This document shows, in pieces, positions 1-12,887 of a stretch of DNA of 64,000 bases. How positions within the stretch are numbered: position 1 is the first letter of the stretch; the number at the start of each line of letters is the position of its first letter. The stretch is from Narthecium ossifragum (lineage: Eukaryota; Streptophyta; Magnoliopsida; Dioscoreales; Nartheciaceae). The DNA is taken from NCBI GenBank assembly GCA_963920575.1, contig OY986964.1, forward strand, positions 36,074,527-36,138,526. The letters are read 5' to 3'. The notes beneath the pieces were generated by a model. That model was not told where the DNA came from, searched no databases, and was given only the letters and a program-made list of their open reading frames with translations. The translations under genes were made by a program, and so were the position numbers.

Positions 1-779
1 TGCAATTATGTTGGTTCTGGTTGCTCCCAAGCTCATGTTATTTGAGTTCATGGGGGTTACATATACTGGCTGTAGACAAGTAGAATGTCAAGATAAACAG
101 TAGAAGGTTGGGTTTTTGGATGTGTAAGTTCCATGTAACTGTGCCTTAACAAGATTACCTATTCACGGATCTCATGATCTTTTTCTCATAAGGGCTTGAT
201 AACATCAAAGTGCTCTCATGTTCGTAATACTCAAAAGGACTATTTAATAATTGTGTTCATAAGATGAGCATTTTCATTAGAGTTTTTGTCGCAGTAAATG
301 TACATACTGGATGCTCCCGTTCATTGCTTTATTACTCAGGAGGTTTGATGCTATTATTGAAAACAAAGGTTCATGGTTCAGGCATCAAACAAGAGCATCC
401 AGTCTCAGTTTGTAAACTATATGCTCTCTTTCTTCAGCAAAAGAGTGTTGCTTGTGCAGATGGCTCCAGAATCTTGGTCAACTTGCTTAGCATGCAGTAC
501 TGGGGTCAATAAAAAAACATCATGTTTCAATAAATGCCATGTCCTGATATTAAGTAGTTGGATCATGAAATATTGCTTCTAGGTCATGGCCTAGCAATTT
601 GCTTGACTGAAATCGTGAATACCAATCATATCATCCAAGTTGAAGTAATTTGCAACTTTTAGAGCAAGTGGAATTTGAAGTCCGATTTTAAATTTTGTTG
701 CTGCTTTTGTTTCAAGGCGACTATATTGCTGCTTTCATAAAAGTCTCCTTGCAATTTTTAGTTTGTTGGTTAAGCAAAA
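1..779. other. Stretch without a recognisable gene
   Basis: The short open frames here (up to 82 codons) overlap in different frames and show no domain, targeting signal or plausible splice pattern. The stretch could be the intron or 3' flank of a gene lying left of the window, but nothing in the bases proves it. Confidence 0.5.
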
Positions 780-992
780 GGGCCGTTTGGTTCGGGTTTA
801 AGGGGTTTATCCTCTTATCTCGTTTTTTTCATCAAATATTAAAATAATAATTATGGGGTTACTACTATTTCATCTATCATATTTTTTTCTATTTTTTCTT
901 ATCTCTATTTTTTAATCTTATTTTTTTCTAACCTCATCTAACCTATCTCCTCTTGTCTCCTTTTTTTTTCGAACCCCGTACCAAACATGCCC
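780..992. mobile_element. Small TIR element (MITE)
   Basis: The left end reads GGGCCGTTTGGTTCGGGTTT. The right end, read on the other strand, is GGGCATGTTTGGTACGGGGT, so the two ends form imperfect terminal inverted repeats of about 20 bases around a T-rich core of roughly 170 bases. There is no coding capacity. AAA flanks both sides and may be a target duplication, but it is low-complexity. The superfamily is not settled. Confidence 0.6.
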
Positions 993-1110
993 AAAGTAAA
1001 TTTCTCAGATGGCTCCTTTCATCATACCGCGTCTAGTTATGGCAGCGCTGTGTACTATAAGTATAAGAGTACCCTAGTCTTTGCTTTTATATAATAATAG
1101 AAGAGCACTG

Positions 1111-2350
1111 AGCCTCTGTTTGGTGTGGGGTTAAGGGGGGTTATCCCCCATTTATCCCCAAACAAGAATGGGGTTAGGTAATGGGGTTAATTGGGGATAA
1201 ATTTATCCTGGGTTAAGCACCATGACCTAAATGACTATACTACCCTCAAATGATATTGTTCTAATATGAGCTTGTTTGGTTGTTGAGAAGTGAGTTGAAG
1301 TGGAGTGATTTTTTGGGGAGTGACTTCACTGGAGTGATTTTCTGGGGAGTGACTTTCTGGGATTTTCTAAGTTTTGGTGTTTGGTTGGTGCTTGAAGTGG
1401 AGATATGGTTAAATTATTAAATTAATGTGGACCAATCACGAGGTGATACGTGGCATGTTGGACACATTTATATTAATATTTTATTACAGTACGATATTAG
1501 TAATATTAAAATAATATTATTTTGGATGACGTGGTCCAATCACGATGTGACACGTGGCATGTGTGACTCACTTATATTAATATTTTATTACAGTATGATA
1601 TTATTATTATTAAAATAATACTATTTTAGATGACGTGGATCAATCACGACGTGACATGTGGCACGTGGGACTCACTTATATTAATATTTTTATTACAGTA
1701 TGATATTATTATTATTAAAATAATACTATCTTAAATGACATGGACCAATCACGATGTGACACGTGGCACGTGGGACCCACTTATGTTAATATTTTACTAC
1801 AGTATGATATTATTATTATTAAAATAATGTCATTTTGGATGACGTGAATCAATCACGACGTGACACGTGGCATGTGGAACCCATTTATAATAATTTTTTA
1901 TTACAGTATGATATTATTAATATTAAAATAATACTATTTTGGATGGCATGGACCAATCACGAGGTGACACGTGGCACATGGACCCACTTATAATAATATT
2001 TTATTACAGTATGATATTATTAATATTAAAATAATAATATTTTGGATGACATGGACCAATCACGAGGTGACACGTGGCACATGGACCCACTTATATTAAT
2101 ATTTTATTACAGTATGATTTGATTAATATTATTTGTCACTTCTCAGCGTGCCATTATATAGAAGGGCATTTTTTGTATTAGCTACAAATTCTACCCTTAA
2201 CCCCCCTTATCCCCACTACTTAACCCCCTTATCCCCGAACACCAAAATGGTAATAAATTTATCTCCACTCCTTAACCCCACTTTTCTAACCCAAAAATTC
2301 CTTAACCCCCCTTAACCCGGGTTATCTTAACCCCATACCAAACGGAGCCT
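1111..2350. mobile_element. Non-autonomous TIR element, probably nested
   Basis: The left end AGCCTCTGTTTGGTGTGGGG pairs with the reverse complement of the right end, AGGCTCCGTTTGGTATGGGG. Both ends continue into repeated GGGGTTAAGG / CCTTAACCCC blocks. A second pair of inverted ends lies inside, near 1267 (GAGCTTGTTTGGTTGTTGAG) and near 2150 (reverse complement GGCACGCTGAGAAGTGAC), so one element may have inserted into another. The inner element carries the tandem units listed separately. No transposase reading frame is visible and no clear target duplication was found. Confidence 0.6.
1431..2130. repeat. Seven tandem units of about 104 bases
   Basis: The anchor CCAATCACG (CAATCACG in some units) recurs at about 1431, 1535, 1639, 1744, 1848, 1952 and 2055, a spacing of 103-105 bases. 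Each unit continues with a motif close to GTGACACGTGGCA, then an AT-rich half ending near TTATTACAGTATGATATT. Six of seven units contain a CACGTGG core, the G-box/ABRE type sequence. The block lies 2.3-3.0 kb upstream of the SVP-like start codon. Confidence 0.85.
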
Positions 2351-2520
2351 AAAAGTTGGAGATGCCCCTTGTTTTTGTTAGACGACCAAGGTTGCCAGTA
2401 TGTGCTTGTAAATTTGAATTTATAGTGATTCTCTTCTCAAAATGGCCAAGTTTTGGGTGGCCGATGGTTGCGCGCATGCAACGATGTGATGTCAGCCAAG
2501 TCGACAATAACAGCAAAAAA

Positions 2521-2977
2521 ATGGCTATGTTTGGTTGCATGATGGGAGAGGGAGAGGAATGGGATTGTCATCGTTTGTGTTTGGTATGACCATGGGAGTG
2601 GGAGAGGGAAAGACGTTTTTTGAGTTTGATATGATCAAATTAAGATGGGAAAGCGCAGGAATGATATTGAAGTTACTAATATACCCTTAAATCTGATGGC
2701 TATAATTAGATTTTTTAAAAGATATATAATTTTTAAGATGGGTATTTTAGTATTTTTCTTTGCGTTGACCAAAATGGGGGGAAAGGAAACAAGATTCCTC
2801 TCAATTTCGGGAGGAATCCGATTTCCTTCCGTCATGGGAGAGCTCGGGAGAGGTAGTCGCCTCTAGAGGTAGTCGCCTCTCCCGCGCTTAAATGCCAACC
2901 AAATACGGCGGAGAGAATTGTGACTCCCTCTCCCACTCCCTCTTCCATGATCAAAGGGGTAACCAAACACAGTCATC
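2521..2977. mobile_element. MITE with GTTTGG-type inverted ends
   Basis: The left end ATGGCTATGTTTGGTTGCAT matches the reverse complement of the right end, ATGACTGTGTTTGGTTACCC. Both ends continue into GGGAGAGGGAGTGGGAGAGG-like purine blocks. The core is AT-rich and non-coding. Confidence 0.6.
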
Positions 2978-4170
2978 TCTAGAGTGGGATGAGCTTCCAT
3001 CGGGTTGCAGGCAAGCAAGCCGGTAGACCCAAAAATTAAAGGTGATTCGTAACATATCCAATAAATAAAAGTGATTCGCATCAATTTAAAGACAAAAAAA
3101 CAAAAATTAAAAACACCCATCTCTAATTATGTCTTTTTTAAGTGGTTACAGTGGAAGTCGATCGTCAGGCAAATAATTTTACATAAAATAGCATTAGCAT
3201 TTCACTACAGAATTCTAATTCGATATTTTCAAGAGATTCGGCTAGTTAAAAGATTTCAAGTCAAATCCCAAAAATCTAGGGCGTTATATGCAAAAATGTC
3301 TCTTTTAATCCAGAAAGACTAGAATCATGGCCCATGGCCCAGTCATCTATTTTCAAGTGTCGTTTCATAAAAACATCCCTTTATTTTCTATGAATCACAA
3401 AAGCCCGCCCCGGCCCCCCAAATCACACCGAGGACGGCATGGCCTGGCCCCAGTGCGTGCTCCTGCTACTCCTCGTCGGTCGAGCCCTGGAGCAACCAAT
3501 CCTGTGCCTCCACGTGGGCCATTAGCTCCAGCCCCAGTACGTACGCCGACCAGCCCTCTCTCTCTACTCTTCCACAGTGGCACAGTGCATCCGTACGTCT
3601 CAAAAGCTAATTTAATCCTTTTTTTTTTCGGAAAAATACAGAGTGTTAGTTTTCGGGCATCGTCAGTTTCCCTAAAATATTACAGATATTATAAATATTA
3701 CAGATATTGTAAATATTACAGATATTGTAAATATTACAGATATTGTAAATATTACAGATATTGTAAATATTACAAACATAATACTTTTCATATACTAAAC
3801 TATTATAAATATATTACTCCTCTATTTCACCGCTTTCATATTTACAACATCTTATATTAATATCCTGAACATTTCTTACGTCATTAAAATAATTATATCT
3901 TATTTTTTTCACTATATTTTTTATTTTTTTAACCATCAAAGAACTGCAGTAAGAAAATATTTCATAGTATAAAAATAATACATTATATGAAAATATATAA
4001 ATAAAACTTGAATAGGGTAGAATCATATTGAAGTTAATTATATTTATGAATTTAAAACAAAACCATCTTGTATTTATATTTTTATCCAAAAGACCATATG
4101 TAGAGGAGCTCTCCCTATTTTTGCCACCCTGTTACAGGGGAGGGAAGGCTTCAGGCACACTGATGCGGAT
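2978..4170. other. AT-rich intergenic stretch
   Basis: No gene is recognised. A GC-rich patch at about 3400-3590 gives long open frames on both strands from proline- and arginine-rich low-complexity sequence; these look fortuitous. The far upstream region of the SVP-like gene lies here. Confidence 0.5.
3677..3777. repeat. 18-base tandem repeat
   Basis: An 18-base unit close to AAATATTACAGATATTGT is repeated about five and a half times with few changes. In one frame it would encode a tyrosine/lysine/cysteine-rich repeat, but no gene context supports that. Confidence 0.8.
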
Positions 4171-4189
4171 GCCCTTGGAGCGAGAAAGG

Positions 4190-4448
4190 CGCAATTTTTC
4201 CAAAGAAAGGAGTTCTCGGCTCCCACGACTGCCCCCCACTCATCTCCTCTCAGCAGCAGAGGAGGAGGAGGAGGAGGAGGATATCCATCTCCGAAGAACA
4301 AAACCCTAACCAGAAAGGTTGGTCTTTCTCACCCTATCAACGGATCTAGGGTTTCTTGAATGGTTTTATAACCTAATTCGGTAACGTATGGCTATTGTTG
4401 TTTCCATTTATGTTGGTTGGGTAGTATTGTGTTTCTCGTTTTAGGGTT
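4190..4448 (+). promoter_or_regulatory. Probable 5' leader of the SVP-like gene, possibly with a leader intron
   Basis: The segment holds a GGA/GAG trinucleotide run (about 4258-4280) and AACCCTAACC, then AAAG|GTTGGT near 4317 and TTTTAG|GGTT ending at 4444, four bases before the start codon. The last two could be donor and acceptor of a leader intron. This is inferred from sequence signals only. Confidence 0.35.
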
Positions 4449-7400
4449 ATGGCGAGGGAGAAGATAAAGATACGGAAGATCGACAACGCGACGGCAAGGC
4501 AGGTGACTTTCTCGAAGAGGCGGAGGGGCCTGTTCAAGAAGGCGCAGGAGCTCGCCATCCTCTGCGATGCCGAGGTCGCTCTTATCATCTTCTCGGCTTC
4601 CGGCAAGGCCTTTGAGTTTTCCAGCTCCAGGTTTGCCCACCGTTTGATGCATCTAGAAATGTAGACATAGGATTGCATGAAGATAATAGGAGCATCCTTC
4701 TTGGCTTTTTATGCGTCTTTGGTGTGCCTAGTTTGGGATGCGCTTGGGATCACATCGGTTTGAGTTTCTTGTTATTCTTGGTGTGTGCCTCTATAAAAAT
4801 GTGGTTTTTAATGTATATTTTCTTCAGGCATGACCGTTTATTACTTGGTATGTCTTGGCTATAGAGTGGCTCGCAAGGCCTTTTGTTTTAGCTTTACCTG
4901 GTTTCTACATTCTAAGTTGCTAGGCCACGTTTGTTTCGCTGGACAGGATACGGGTGGATATAATCTTCTAGGAGATTGTATCCAGGGATATATTCTCCCG
5001 GGGGTATGTGCGGGGTTAAACTCTTCTCTCATATATGGTAAGACAAATTATAAAGTGGGAGAAGATTTAATCAAATATTTAAATATGTTTTATTTTTTAA
5101 TCCAATGGATCTTATCTCATGGATTACATATCCCACCTCCTCCGTGGGATTATTTTATCCCATGTACATGGGATATGGAGTCCCAATGGAATTATTTATT
5201 CCATGCCTAAAATCACACCAAACATGGATAATGTGGGGTCCATAGGATTACTAATCCTATCTCACCTATAATACCCCTTTAGGGATTTGGTTTCTTAAGT
5301 TATTGATGTTTTCTTCTATCTGGTTTGGAACCTTCTAGGGTTCCAATGTTTGGAACTTGTCTCTTCCCCCTGGCCTTATATGTCTTCATTCCTTTTTGTT
5401 GTAAAAAAACTATAAATGGTGGAGATTCTACCATACTACAGTTCCAATGTATGTGATACTTGCTCTTCTCTCTTCTCCTTGGCTTTATAGGGTTTTTTTT
5501 TTCTGTAACATGATTGTCAAGGTTTCTGTAACATAGGTGGGTTGGTCTTTTTTGGAGAATGTATGGTTTAGAAGTTTGAGAAGCCAATCCATAGATGTTG
5601 GAAGATCCTGTATAAATACCTGGATCTGTATAGTAGTTGGTTCGAGTTATAGAAACTTGCATGGATGGATACGCTTTAACAGTTTCAATTCTATAAAGGG
5701 GCTGTCAATCCGGCTCACTATTTGCCAGCAGCTTGAGTTCATATTGACAAACGAGCTGTACACAACCTGAAATTTTGGACTTGAAATATAAATGAGTCAA
5801 ACTCGAACAAGGTCCAGCTCGTTCGTGTTTGGCTCGATATAGTTTGAATATACTTACATTATTTTACTTAATAATTGTATAGGTGCTGATGTATTTTATA
5901 CCTATATATGATAATGCACCGAGTTAGAAAGATGCTGTAATTAAGCTCATATACCGAGCTAGCATAGCTCGGGTCTTTATCAAGCTCAACGAGCTGAAGT
6001 CAAGCAAGCTTGGTACATCAGCCATGAATTCTCAGCTCGAATACTCGAGCTGAATTTGAGCCATCCTTTAGTTATTTAGAGCCGAGCTTAAGATGGCCCC
6101 TACTCACTCTTGTTCGGCTCGTTTACACCCTAGTTCTATCGACGTTTTTAGGCAATTATTAGTAGGAAAAAACCAAGCCAATGACACAAAACGATTGAAC
6201 CTTGCATTATGGGATTTCAAAAATATCTTGGTTATATGAATCTTTGAGATTATCTTTGTGCAAGTCATAGGTGGCACTGAGCTTACCATCCGAAAAGGGA
6301 AATTGATCAGAGTTAGTTACACTTTCAAACTCTGGTAAATTGACACATCACTGATTGAAAAGATTTTCGTCGTAAATAGCTTGAGCTGAGCGGTGAAGAA
6401 ATAGGTATGTCAAGATACGCATGGTTGAGTTGTCTAAGGAGTTCATGGTAAATGTTTTCAGCTTGAATCTAATCTGTCTCTTTAGCATATATGCTTGAAT
6501 AAGTTTTAGCTTTTTGGTTCTGCAATTAAATGGTCCATCATTTTCTTATTTCGCAAAAGCTTTATCCACCCACACAACAATATTTAGTCTAATTCACACA
6601 TAAGATTCATCCTGCCATGCATTTTTCAGTCCAATTATCTTTCTATCTGGAATGCAAGATAAAAGTTTTGTGCTACATAGGATCTGAAGTACGAGAAAAC
6701 AAATGTTTCAAGAATTAGAGATGACGAGCACACATTTAAAGGTTTTATTGGTGGATATTTGCCAATTAATGAAGATGCTTTAATTATGCAAATTAAAGTT
6801 GTACGTGATTGTAGGATAAAGATCAAATTACATTAGTTGATTTTGGGATGAGTTTCATTGGATGGTTAAGAATGGGGCCTAAACTATGTTGTGGCTCTAG
6901 TTTTTAATATTTTCTTGCTTTAAAATTCTTGATAGAATCAATGCAGATATTCCCCATGACATAGGCGTATTTTTGAAATTTATCACTTAGAAAGGTAATA
7001 TAATGACAACTAAGTAGATCCTATTTAGTTCCTGGAGCTTAGGATAGATTCTGGTGTATTGTATGCCCTTTTTTTCTGAATAATTATTCTCGCATTTAAG
7101 TTGGATCGAAGAGCAACGACTATGAAAGGGATGCATCATGTGGGATCACGAAATCATCATGGTGAATTGTCATGCATGAAACTTATTGCGGCCTTTGTGC
7201 TTTTGGCAAAATGTGAATGAGAGGAATTTACATTTGATGATGCAGATGTAACCCACTTCAGACTTTATATGGAATTTATGGAATCTGCATATTTCTCAAT
7301 ATCAAGAATTGACATTGAATGTTATGGATTTCTTTTCTGTTTTCTGCTCATTAGGGAAAGAGAATGACTATTTTAGGCTTTTATATCCACCATATCTTCC

Positions 7401-10400
7401 TGTATATTATATTTAGCGTTAACACCAGAATTGCATCTACCATTTAAATGTGTCCCAGATGAACTAATTCTTTTTGGTTCTTGATTTTTCTTTCAGTGTT
7501 AGCAGACTAGGTTCTTTCATAAAGAAGAGAGTTAATTGAGATTTGCCTTTATTGAGTGTCCATTAATTCCTGTCATGACTGGTGTTTAATATCGTAGTCT
7601 TTGTGCACCTTTTGCGCTCTGTAGTATGCAGGATATCATTGAAAAGCACAGAATGCGCTCTAAGAATCCAGAGAAACCTGACCAGCCATCTCTCGATTTG
7701 CATGTAAGTGCATCCTTAATTTTACAATAACCATGTCAGCGCGAAGTGCATCCATTCTAGCCTAGTTGATTTTGAGCTATCCACAAGCAGTATTGTTTCA
7801 TGTCTGAATCTGTGAAAGGCCTTATGATCTAATAAACTTTATGTTGTAGTTTGTGATTAACTTGCTGTTGTCGAACATTTTTCAGAGTCCCAACACTTGT
7901 TAAAAAGGTCGAGGATCTGTAGGGCACCTCAGGTGTTCAGATTTAGGAATTGAAATTTTTGGCATGAGATGATTGGACCTTATGAACTTCATGACAATAT
8001 TGAGACTGACATCAACTGGAGTAACCAGATACTCAATTAGCACTTTAGCAGTGTGATTGCACTAAGCATAGAGATAAGTGTGAGTGTTTAATGCTACAAG
8101 CCATTTCGACGACAAGAATCCACAAGAACGGTTCAATTGATGTCCTGTACATTGAAATCTTCAAAGCACATCTTTTGAGAAACCGAGAAAGCTTCAGTTA
8201 GACCATTGGACTACGTAGTACAACACCATCAACCATTATATATCCTATATGTTATATTCTTCTAGTGCCATCTATTCTCATGAGCTTCTACATGCATGCT
8301 ATTTCGAGCTAGATTTTTTATCCTATCCCTGTTAATTGCTTGAGCAATATATGCTCTTAAACGTAACTGAATCTGGAATGATGACTCATTTTTCAAGTGG
8401 CACACTGTTTATAACTACTGATCATCAATTGATATCTGTATTAATAAGCAGCTGTATATTGAATTCTAGATAGAGGATCGCAACTATGCAAGATTCAGTA
8501 AACAAGTTGCAGAAAGTAGCAATCAACTCAGGTCAGTCGAAGGATTGGCTTGTGAGGTGATTATATCTTGGGAATGCGTGTCAATGCATTGCAATTAAGA
8601 GCTGTGTTATAAATTGCAGGAAGATGAGAGGAGAAGAGCTTCAAGCATTACCAATTGAAGAGCTACTGCAGCTAGAAAAAACCCTTGAAACAGGGTTAAG
8701 GCGTGTGATAGAGAGAAAGGTCAGTTCCAATTCCAGACATTTACTTCGTCTACTTTTGCAGATTGAATATGGATATGTTGTAACAGCTTTTTAGTGGATA
8801 AATTCCAGGGTGAAAAAATCATGGAACAGATAAGTGGTCTCCAACAGAAGGTAAGGCGTTGAACCTCTTTCAAGTCCCATGATACACCTCTCAAAGATGC
8901 AGGACTACTTTTAATTGACATTTTAGCCAATACATTCTTTAAGATTCTTCCATAATTTGGACGTTAAGGTTTGTATGATAATGTGCATGATAGCATTAGA
9001 TTTCTTTTGTGCTCTGCTTTGTCTGACGTACTTGAGACATACCATAAGAATGTTGCTGTTTGAGATCTTGTGATTTTAGCTATATGAAGAAGAAGAAGAG
9101 GAAGAAGAGATTATATTGCCTGATAACTGTATTATATGGTGTTGTGTATGAGTGGAAACAAATGGAAGGTTGTTAATTTAAAATGCTGTTCTCAAGAGCA
9201 ATTACTTGGTACCAGAATTAATTCCTTGTATTCTTCAACAAGATCCAGCAGGATGAAAAGAAAGACTATGCCTTCTCCAAAAAATTCTCTTGAGGAACAT
9301 ATGAAGGAAAGAAATAAGGCAAGAGGAAGCAATGAAACATGGAGATTATCCAATCCAAAACTATTTTACATATGCTAGCTTCTTGTTTTTCAGATCTCAG
9401 CCCCATAGTTCTAGCTTTTATATTTGATGATATTCATGTAACTTTCTTTAACCACCTGGCTCCTTCATTTTTACTCTGTTAGCAGCCCTGCAGGGCACCC
9501 TTTTTAAAGATTTTAGCTCTTCCATAATGAATGGTGCAACCGGCCTTTCTTTTTCTCTTCCGAATCAAACTTTAATATAGGTGACAACTTTATTGTTGCT
9601 TGGAAAATACACTGGCATAGTATTGTATGGACTATGCTGTTGCTGTCTTTTGCAACATTTAGCTTGTGTAGCAAATATTAACTTACATTAATGATAACTG
9701 TGGGGCGTCTTCGTTTAAGCTTAGCTATTTAAGGAAGCATCTTAGTACTTGATAAGATTATGTTTTAAATGTGTTGACGTTGCTCTGCATGGGTTATGGT
9801 TTGGGTACATGTAAATAAAATGTAAATCATAACTTTGGTTTTGTTTAACTTACAGGGTTTCATACTCCTGGAAGAGAATGAGAAACTAAGAAAGCAGGTG
9901 GTAATATCTCCATCATATATCGATCTCCTCTGTCTCTGTCTCTGTCTGTCCCTCTCTATCTCTGCACAGACCTATGCCCAAGGCGCACACTTATATCTTA
10001 TCCATGAAGCTTTTTAAATGCAGGTGTCTGAGATTTCTAGGGTTGGTAAACATGTGTTGAATGATACAGAGAATGGCGCCCCTGAGGACGGGCAATCCCC
10101 TGAATCAATGACAAATACTTCAAACTCGGGAGGGCCACAGGACTGTGATGATAGCTCAGACACATCGCTTAAATTAGGGTAAACACTTCTGTTAATGATG
10201 TCATGGCTTAATGGATGAAAATGGGAATATAATATCTACAAGAAACATTGAAATTTTTTAATTAATTGCTCATGACTTTTATACTAAATCTCAGAAACTA
10301 AATAAAGATTCTGAGATTTAGTATTGTTAGAAGTATATAGTAATGTCTTCTAATGTAAGTTAATTGATGGCTTAAACATGCCATATCCTTTGTGTGAACC

Positions 10401-10633
10401 CTGGAATGACTCATCAAAATTCTAAATGATTGTCTTCCTCCTCATCAGGAGGCTATCAAGTTTTTTAATATAATCCAGAATTTGAGGCTACCACACTAAT
10501 ACATTTATATATGTCTGCCTTTTTCTTATATTATCAATTGATATCCATGAATTCTTTTTTCAAGTTTTTATTGATTTTTTTTTTTAGGTACTGAATTTTG
10601 TCTCTTTGATTTAGGCTGCCGTGGTCCAACTAG
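4449..10633 (+). CDS. SVP-like: SVP-like MADS-box transcription factor (StMADS11 clade)
   Basis: Eight exons can be joined: 4449-4630, 7625-7703, 8470-8531, 8620-8719, 8809-8850, 9856-9897, 10024-10178 and 10615-10633, giving 226 residues. Exon lengths 79, 62, 100, 42 and 42 are those usual for MIKC MADS genes. Residues 1-60 are the MADS domain, starting [18 protein letters not shown]. The I region and K box follow (about 61-170; for example [20 protein letters not shown]). The C terminus ends LKLGLPWSN, as in SVP proteins. Family members are nuclear DNA-binding repressors of floral transition or regulators of meristem and dormancy; that role is inferred by family. Intron 1 is about 3 kb and contains two MITE-like insertions. 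Intron 7 holds the left breakpoint homology of the downstream tandem duplication. No frame damage was seen. Confidence 0.93.
4923..5228. mobile_element. Possible MITE in SVP-like intron 1
   Basis: The ends GCCACGTTTGTTTCGCTGG and (reverse complement) CCATGTTTGGTGTGATTTTA form weak inverted repeats. The core is rich in GGGATAT / ATATCCC blocks that pair with each other. No target duplication is clear. Confidence 0.4.
5695..6135. mobile_element. MITE in SVP-like intron 1 (AGGGNTGTNAA-type ends)
   Basis: The left end is AAAGGGGCTGTCAATCCGGC. The right end reads, on the minus strand, CTAGGGTGTAAACGAGCCGA. The core is rich in GAGCTCG and AGCTCG palindromes. Ends of this type recur in plant hAT-like MITEs. 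It is non-coding and adds about 440 bases to the intron. Confidence 0.45.
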
Positions 10634-10892
10634 GGGGTTTGGAAAAGGCCATCCATGATCGAAGGGATGGTATTCTTTAATAATTGTATGTGTGCTCATC
10701 AGTTGTAACCATGAAAATGTGAATGATCTTGGTACGGATAATGAATGGCCATTTTAAGGAACCACCTAAATTCTCCACGAAAAGCAAGCTTCAGCACCTT
10801 GATTTTAAGAGCTGTGCCCTGCCTGGGATGATTTTAGAGCTGCTGCTATTTGTGCAGCACTTCTTTTGCCTACGGTAGTTGTTGGGCTTAAC

Positions 10893-12190
10893 TTTTTTTT
10901 TTTTTTTCCATTAGTTGAGCCAAAGTCTGGGTTACATAACTACATTAAGATAGAATTCTATCCGTGGGTTGACGGTGACTCTGACCTACGTAGTCCCCAA
11001 CGGAAGAGCAAGTGTATCTTTAGATAGACTATCAGTTACATTGTTTCTATTTCTAGGGATAAAAGAGAACAAAACACCCTCAAATTGACATGACATTTGT
11101 CTAAACCTTACACAACCTCGTCACAAGATACGTAGGCTAGACCACGCCTCTTTACCAGTCAAATAGTTGATCACAGTCTTAGAGTCAAATTCCATCAAGA
11201 CTTTCTTTGCTCATTCGCACCATGTCACACGTAAGTCTTCCTCTACCACCATCCATTAACTCTGCTTCCTCTATCGACAACGTCTTAAGTTTTGGCTTTA
11301 GCCGTCCACTCCTCAGTATTAGAGAAACAAACAATGCTAATACCTGCCTCGCAACTTGCATCTCTCTTCAAGCTGAATCCACTTGGAATATACAACCATC
11401 TCCACCATTGGTGCGCCCAGTTGCATTAGAGAGGCCGCTGTCCACATACCACCCTTTGGCTCTCCAAAACTCCCTTGCTTGTCTATTAACTCGGATTGCA
11501 AGAATTGAAGGTCGAACACGATCTGCAGTCCATAAAACTTCATTCCTTTCCTTTCATGGTAGCTAGAGCCCGTAGGGCACCATGTTCTTATTCATCTAAC
11601 CTCTCTATATGTTGAAGATTTCCATAACAATGCCACTAACTCTTCTAATCCATTATATTGCATATGCACATCCTGAAAAACTATGCTCCATACCGTTGCA
11701 GCGAATCTACATTCCCAAAAAATGTGTTGAACCGATTCAACTGGCGAACCATATCTAGGGCATTCCCTTTCCGATTGCATACAAAAAGTCCATAATGCAT
11801 CCCTTATCGGCAATCTATTCTTCAGCAGTTTCCATATAAACTATTTGACGCGAGGCCCAACCGGTAATGCCCACACACCACGCCACATCGGATTAGTCGT
11901 GCCATCTGCAATGTTAATCTCCCACGAACAGCGCCATAAATAAGCTGAAGCTGCTGATAGCCTCCCATTAGCATTAAAGATCCATTTCCATTGATCCTTA
12001 TCTGAGCCATCTATAACTATAGTTGTTATATGTTTGACCATTCTCTCCCATGAAATATCTCTTCAAGCCTGCCATAATCTCACTGACCATCAATAATGAG
12101 ATCTCCAATGTCTTCCCCTCAATATTACTATGCATAGGACATGGCATTTTAATAAGAGGCTGCTCACCCTCGTACAATAATTGAAAAATA
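10893..12190 (-). mobile_element. Degenerate LINE 3' end, unit A copy 1
   Basis: The poly-T at 10893-10907 is the A-tail of a minus-strand element. Reading leftward from 12190, broken frames show a zinc-binding RVT region (CPRYGSPVESVQHIFWECRF) and an RNase H-like region (NATG-TNGGYGCILQVD type). Many stops and frameshifts make it a dead relic. ATGTCACAC at 11222-11230 is the unoccupied form of the site that holds a younger LINE in unit B. Confidence 0.75.
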
Positions 12191-12887
12191 AACACATGTT
12201 AATTATGATTTATGAGTGCGCACATGGAGTGTCCTTCACAAATTATCCCCTGTTTGTCTAAGTGCGTCACATGGAGTGTCCTTCACAAATTATCCCCTGT
12301 TTGTCTTCCCCGTGTAACATGCATGCTTCGAAATGATCAACCATCTCTAACCCACGCCCCAGCCGCTGGCCGCCTCCCCCCCCCCCCCCCCGGAGTTAAA
12401 GAAGAAGGAGGAGGAGGAGGTCGGGGAATCTTTGCACCATTGGTAAGGAACAAACAGCACCAGCATAATTGGTTTTTGTTGATCAGGAGTCTTAGAAACA
12501 AAGTTCTCAAAATCTCAATGACCAATAGTAAAAGCACATATGAAATCTGTTTCATCACTTCAGGCTGCTCATGTAGATCGACAATTGTTTTCACTTTGCA
12601 AGTCCATTTTAAGTGAGCATGTATAATATCATCCTTATATAAGATCATGATTATAAGTTAACATTTTATTGTCCTACTGATATCATATGTGGCAGGGTTT
12701 ATCCTATGTGATTGATGATGTAGATGAGGTAATAGTGGGAGAGGGGGGAGTTAGGGGGGTTAGTGGGGAGTTATGAGGGAGGTGAGGGGAGATGGTGGTT
12801 ACCCTGTCACGTGGTGGTGAGATTATTTTATGTTTCATGGAAGAATTAATTCTTGACAAAAATTTTGCAGGATATACGTTACTTACG
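12191..12887. other. Patatin-upstream segment plus half of a fold-back repeat
   Basis: 12210-12300 holds two near-identical direct copies of a segment containing CATGGAGTGTCCTTCACAAA; related copies lie upstream of both patatin genes. A C-tract (about 12376-12390) ends the homology. 12636-12818 matches the right arm of the fold-back element at 62127-62403. No gene is recognised. Confidence 0.5.

Noticed and set aside
3327..3860. 177-codon open frame on the plus strand
   Set aside because: It combines a GC-rich Pro/Arg patch with the 18-base tandem repeat (Tyr-Lys-Tyr repeats). No domain, no homologue recognised and a mirrored frame on the other strand.
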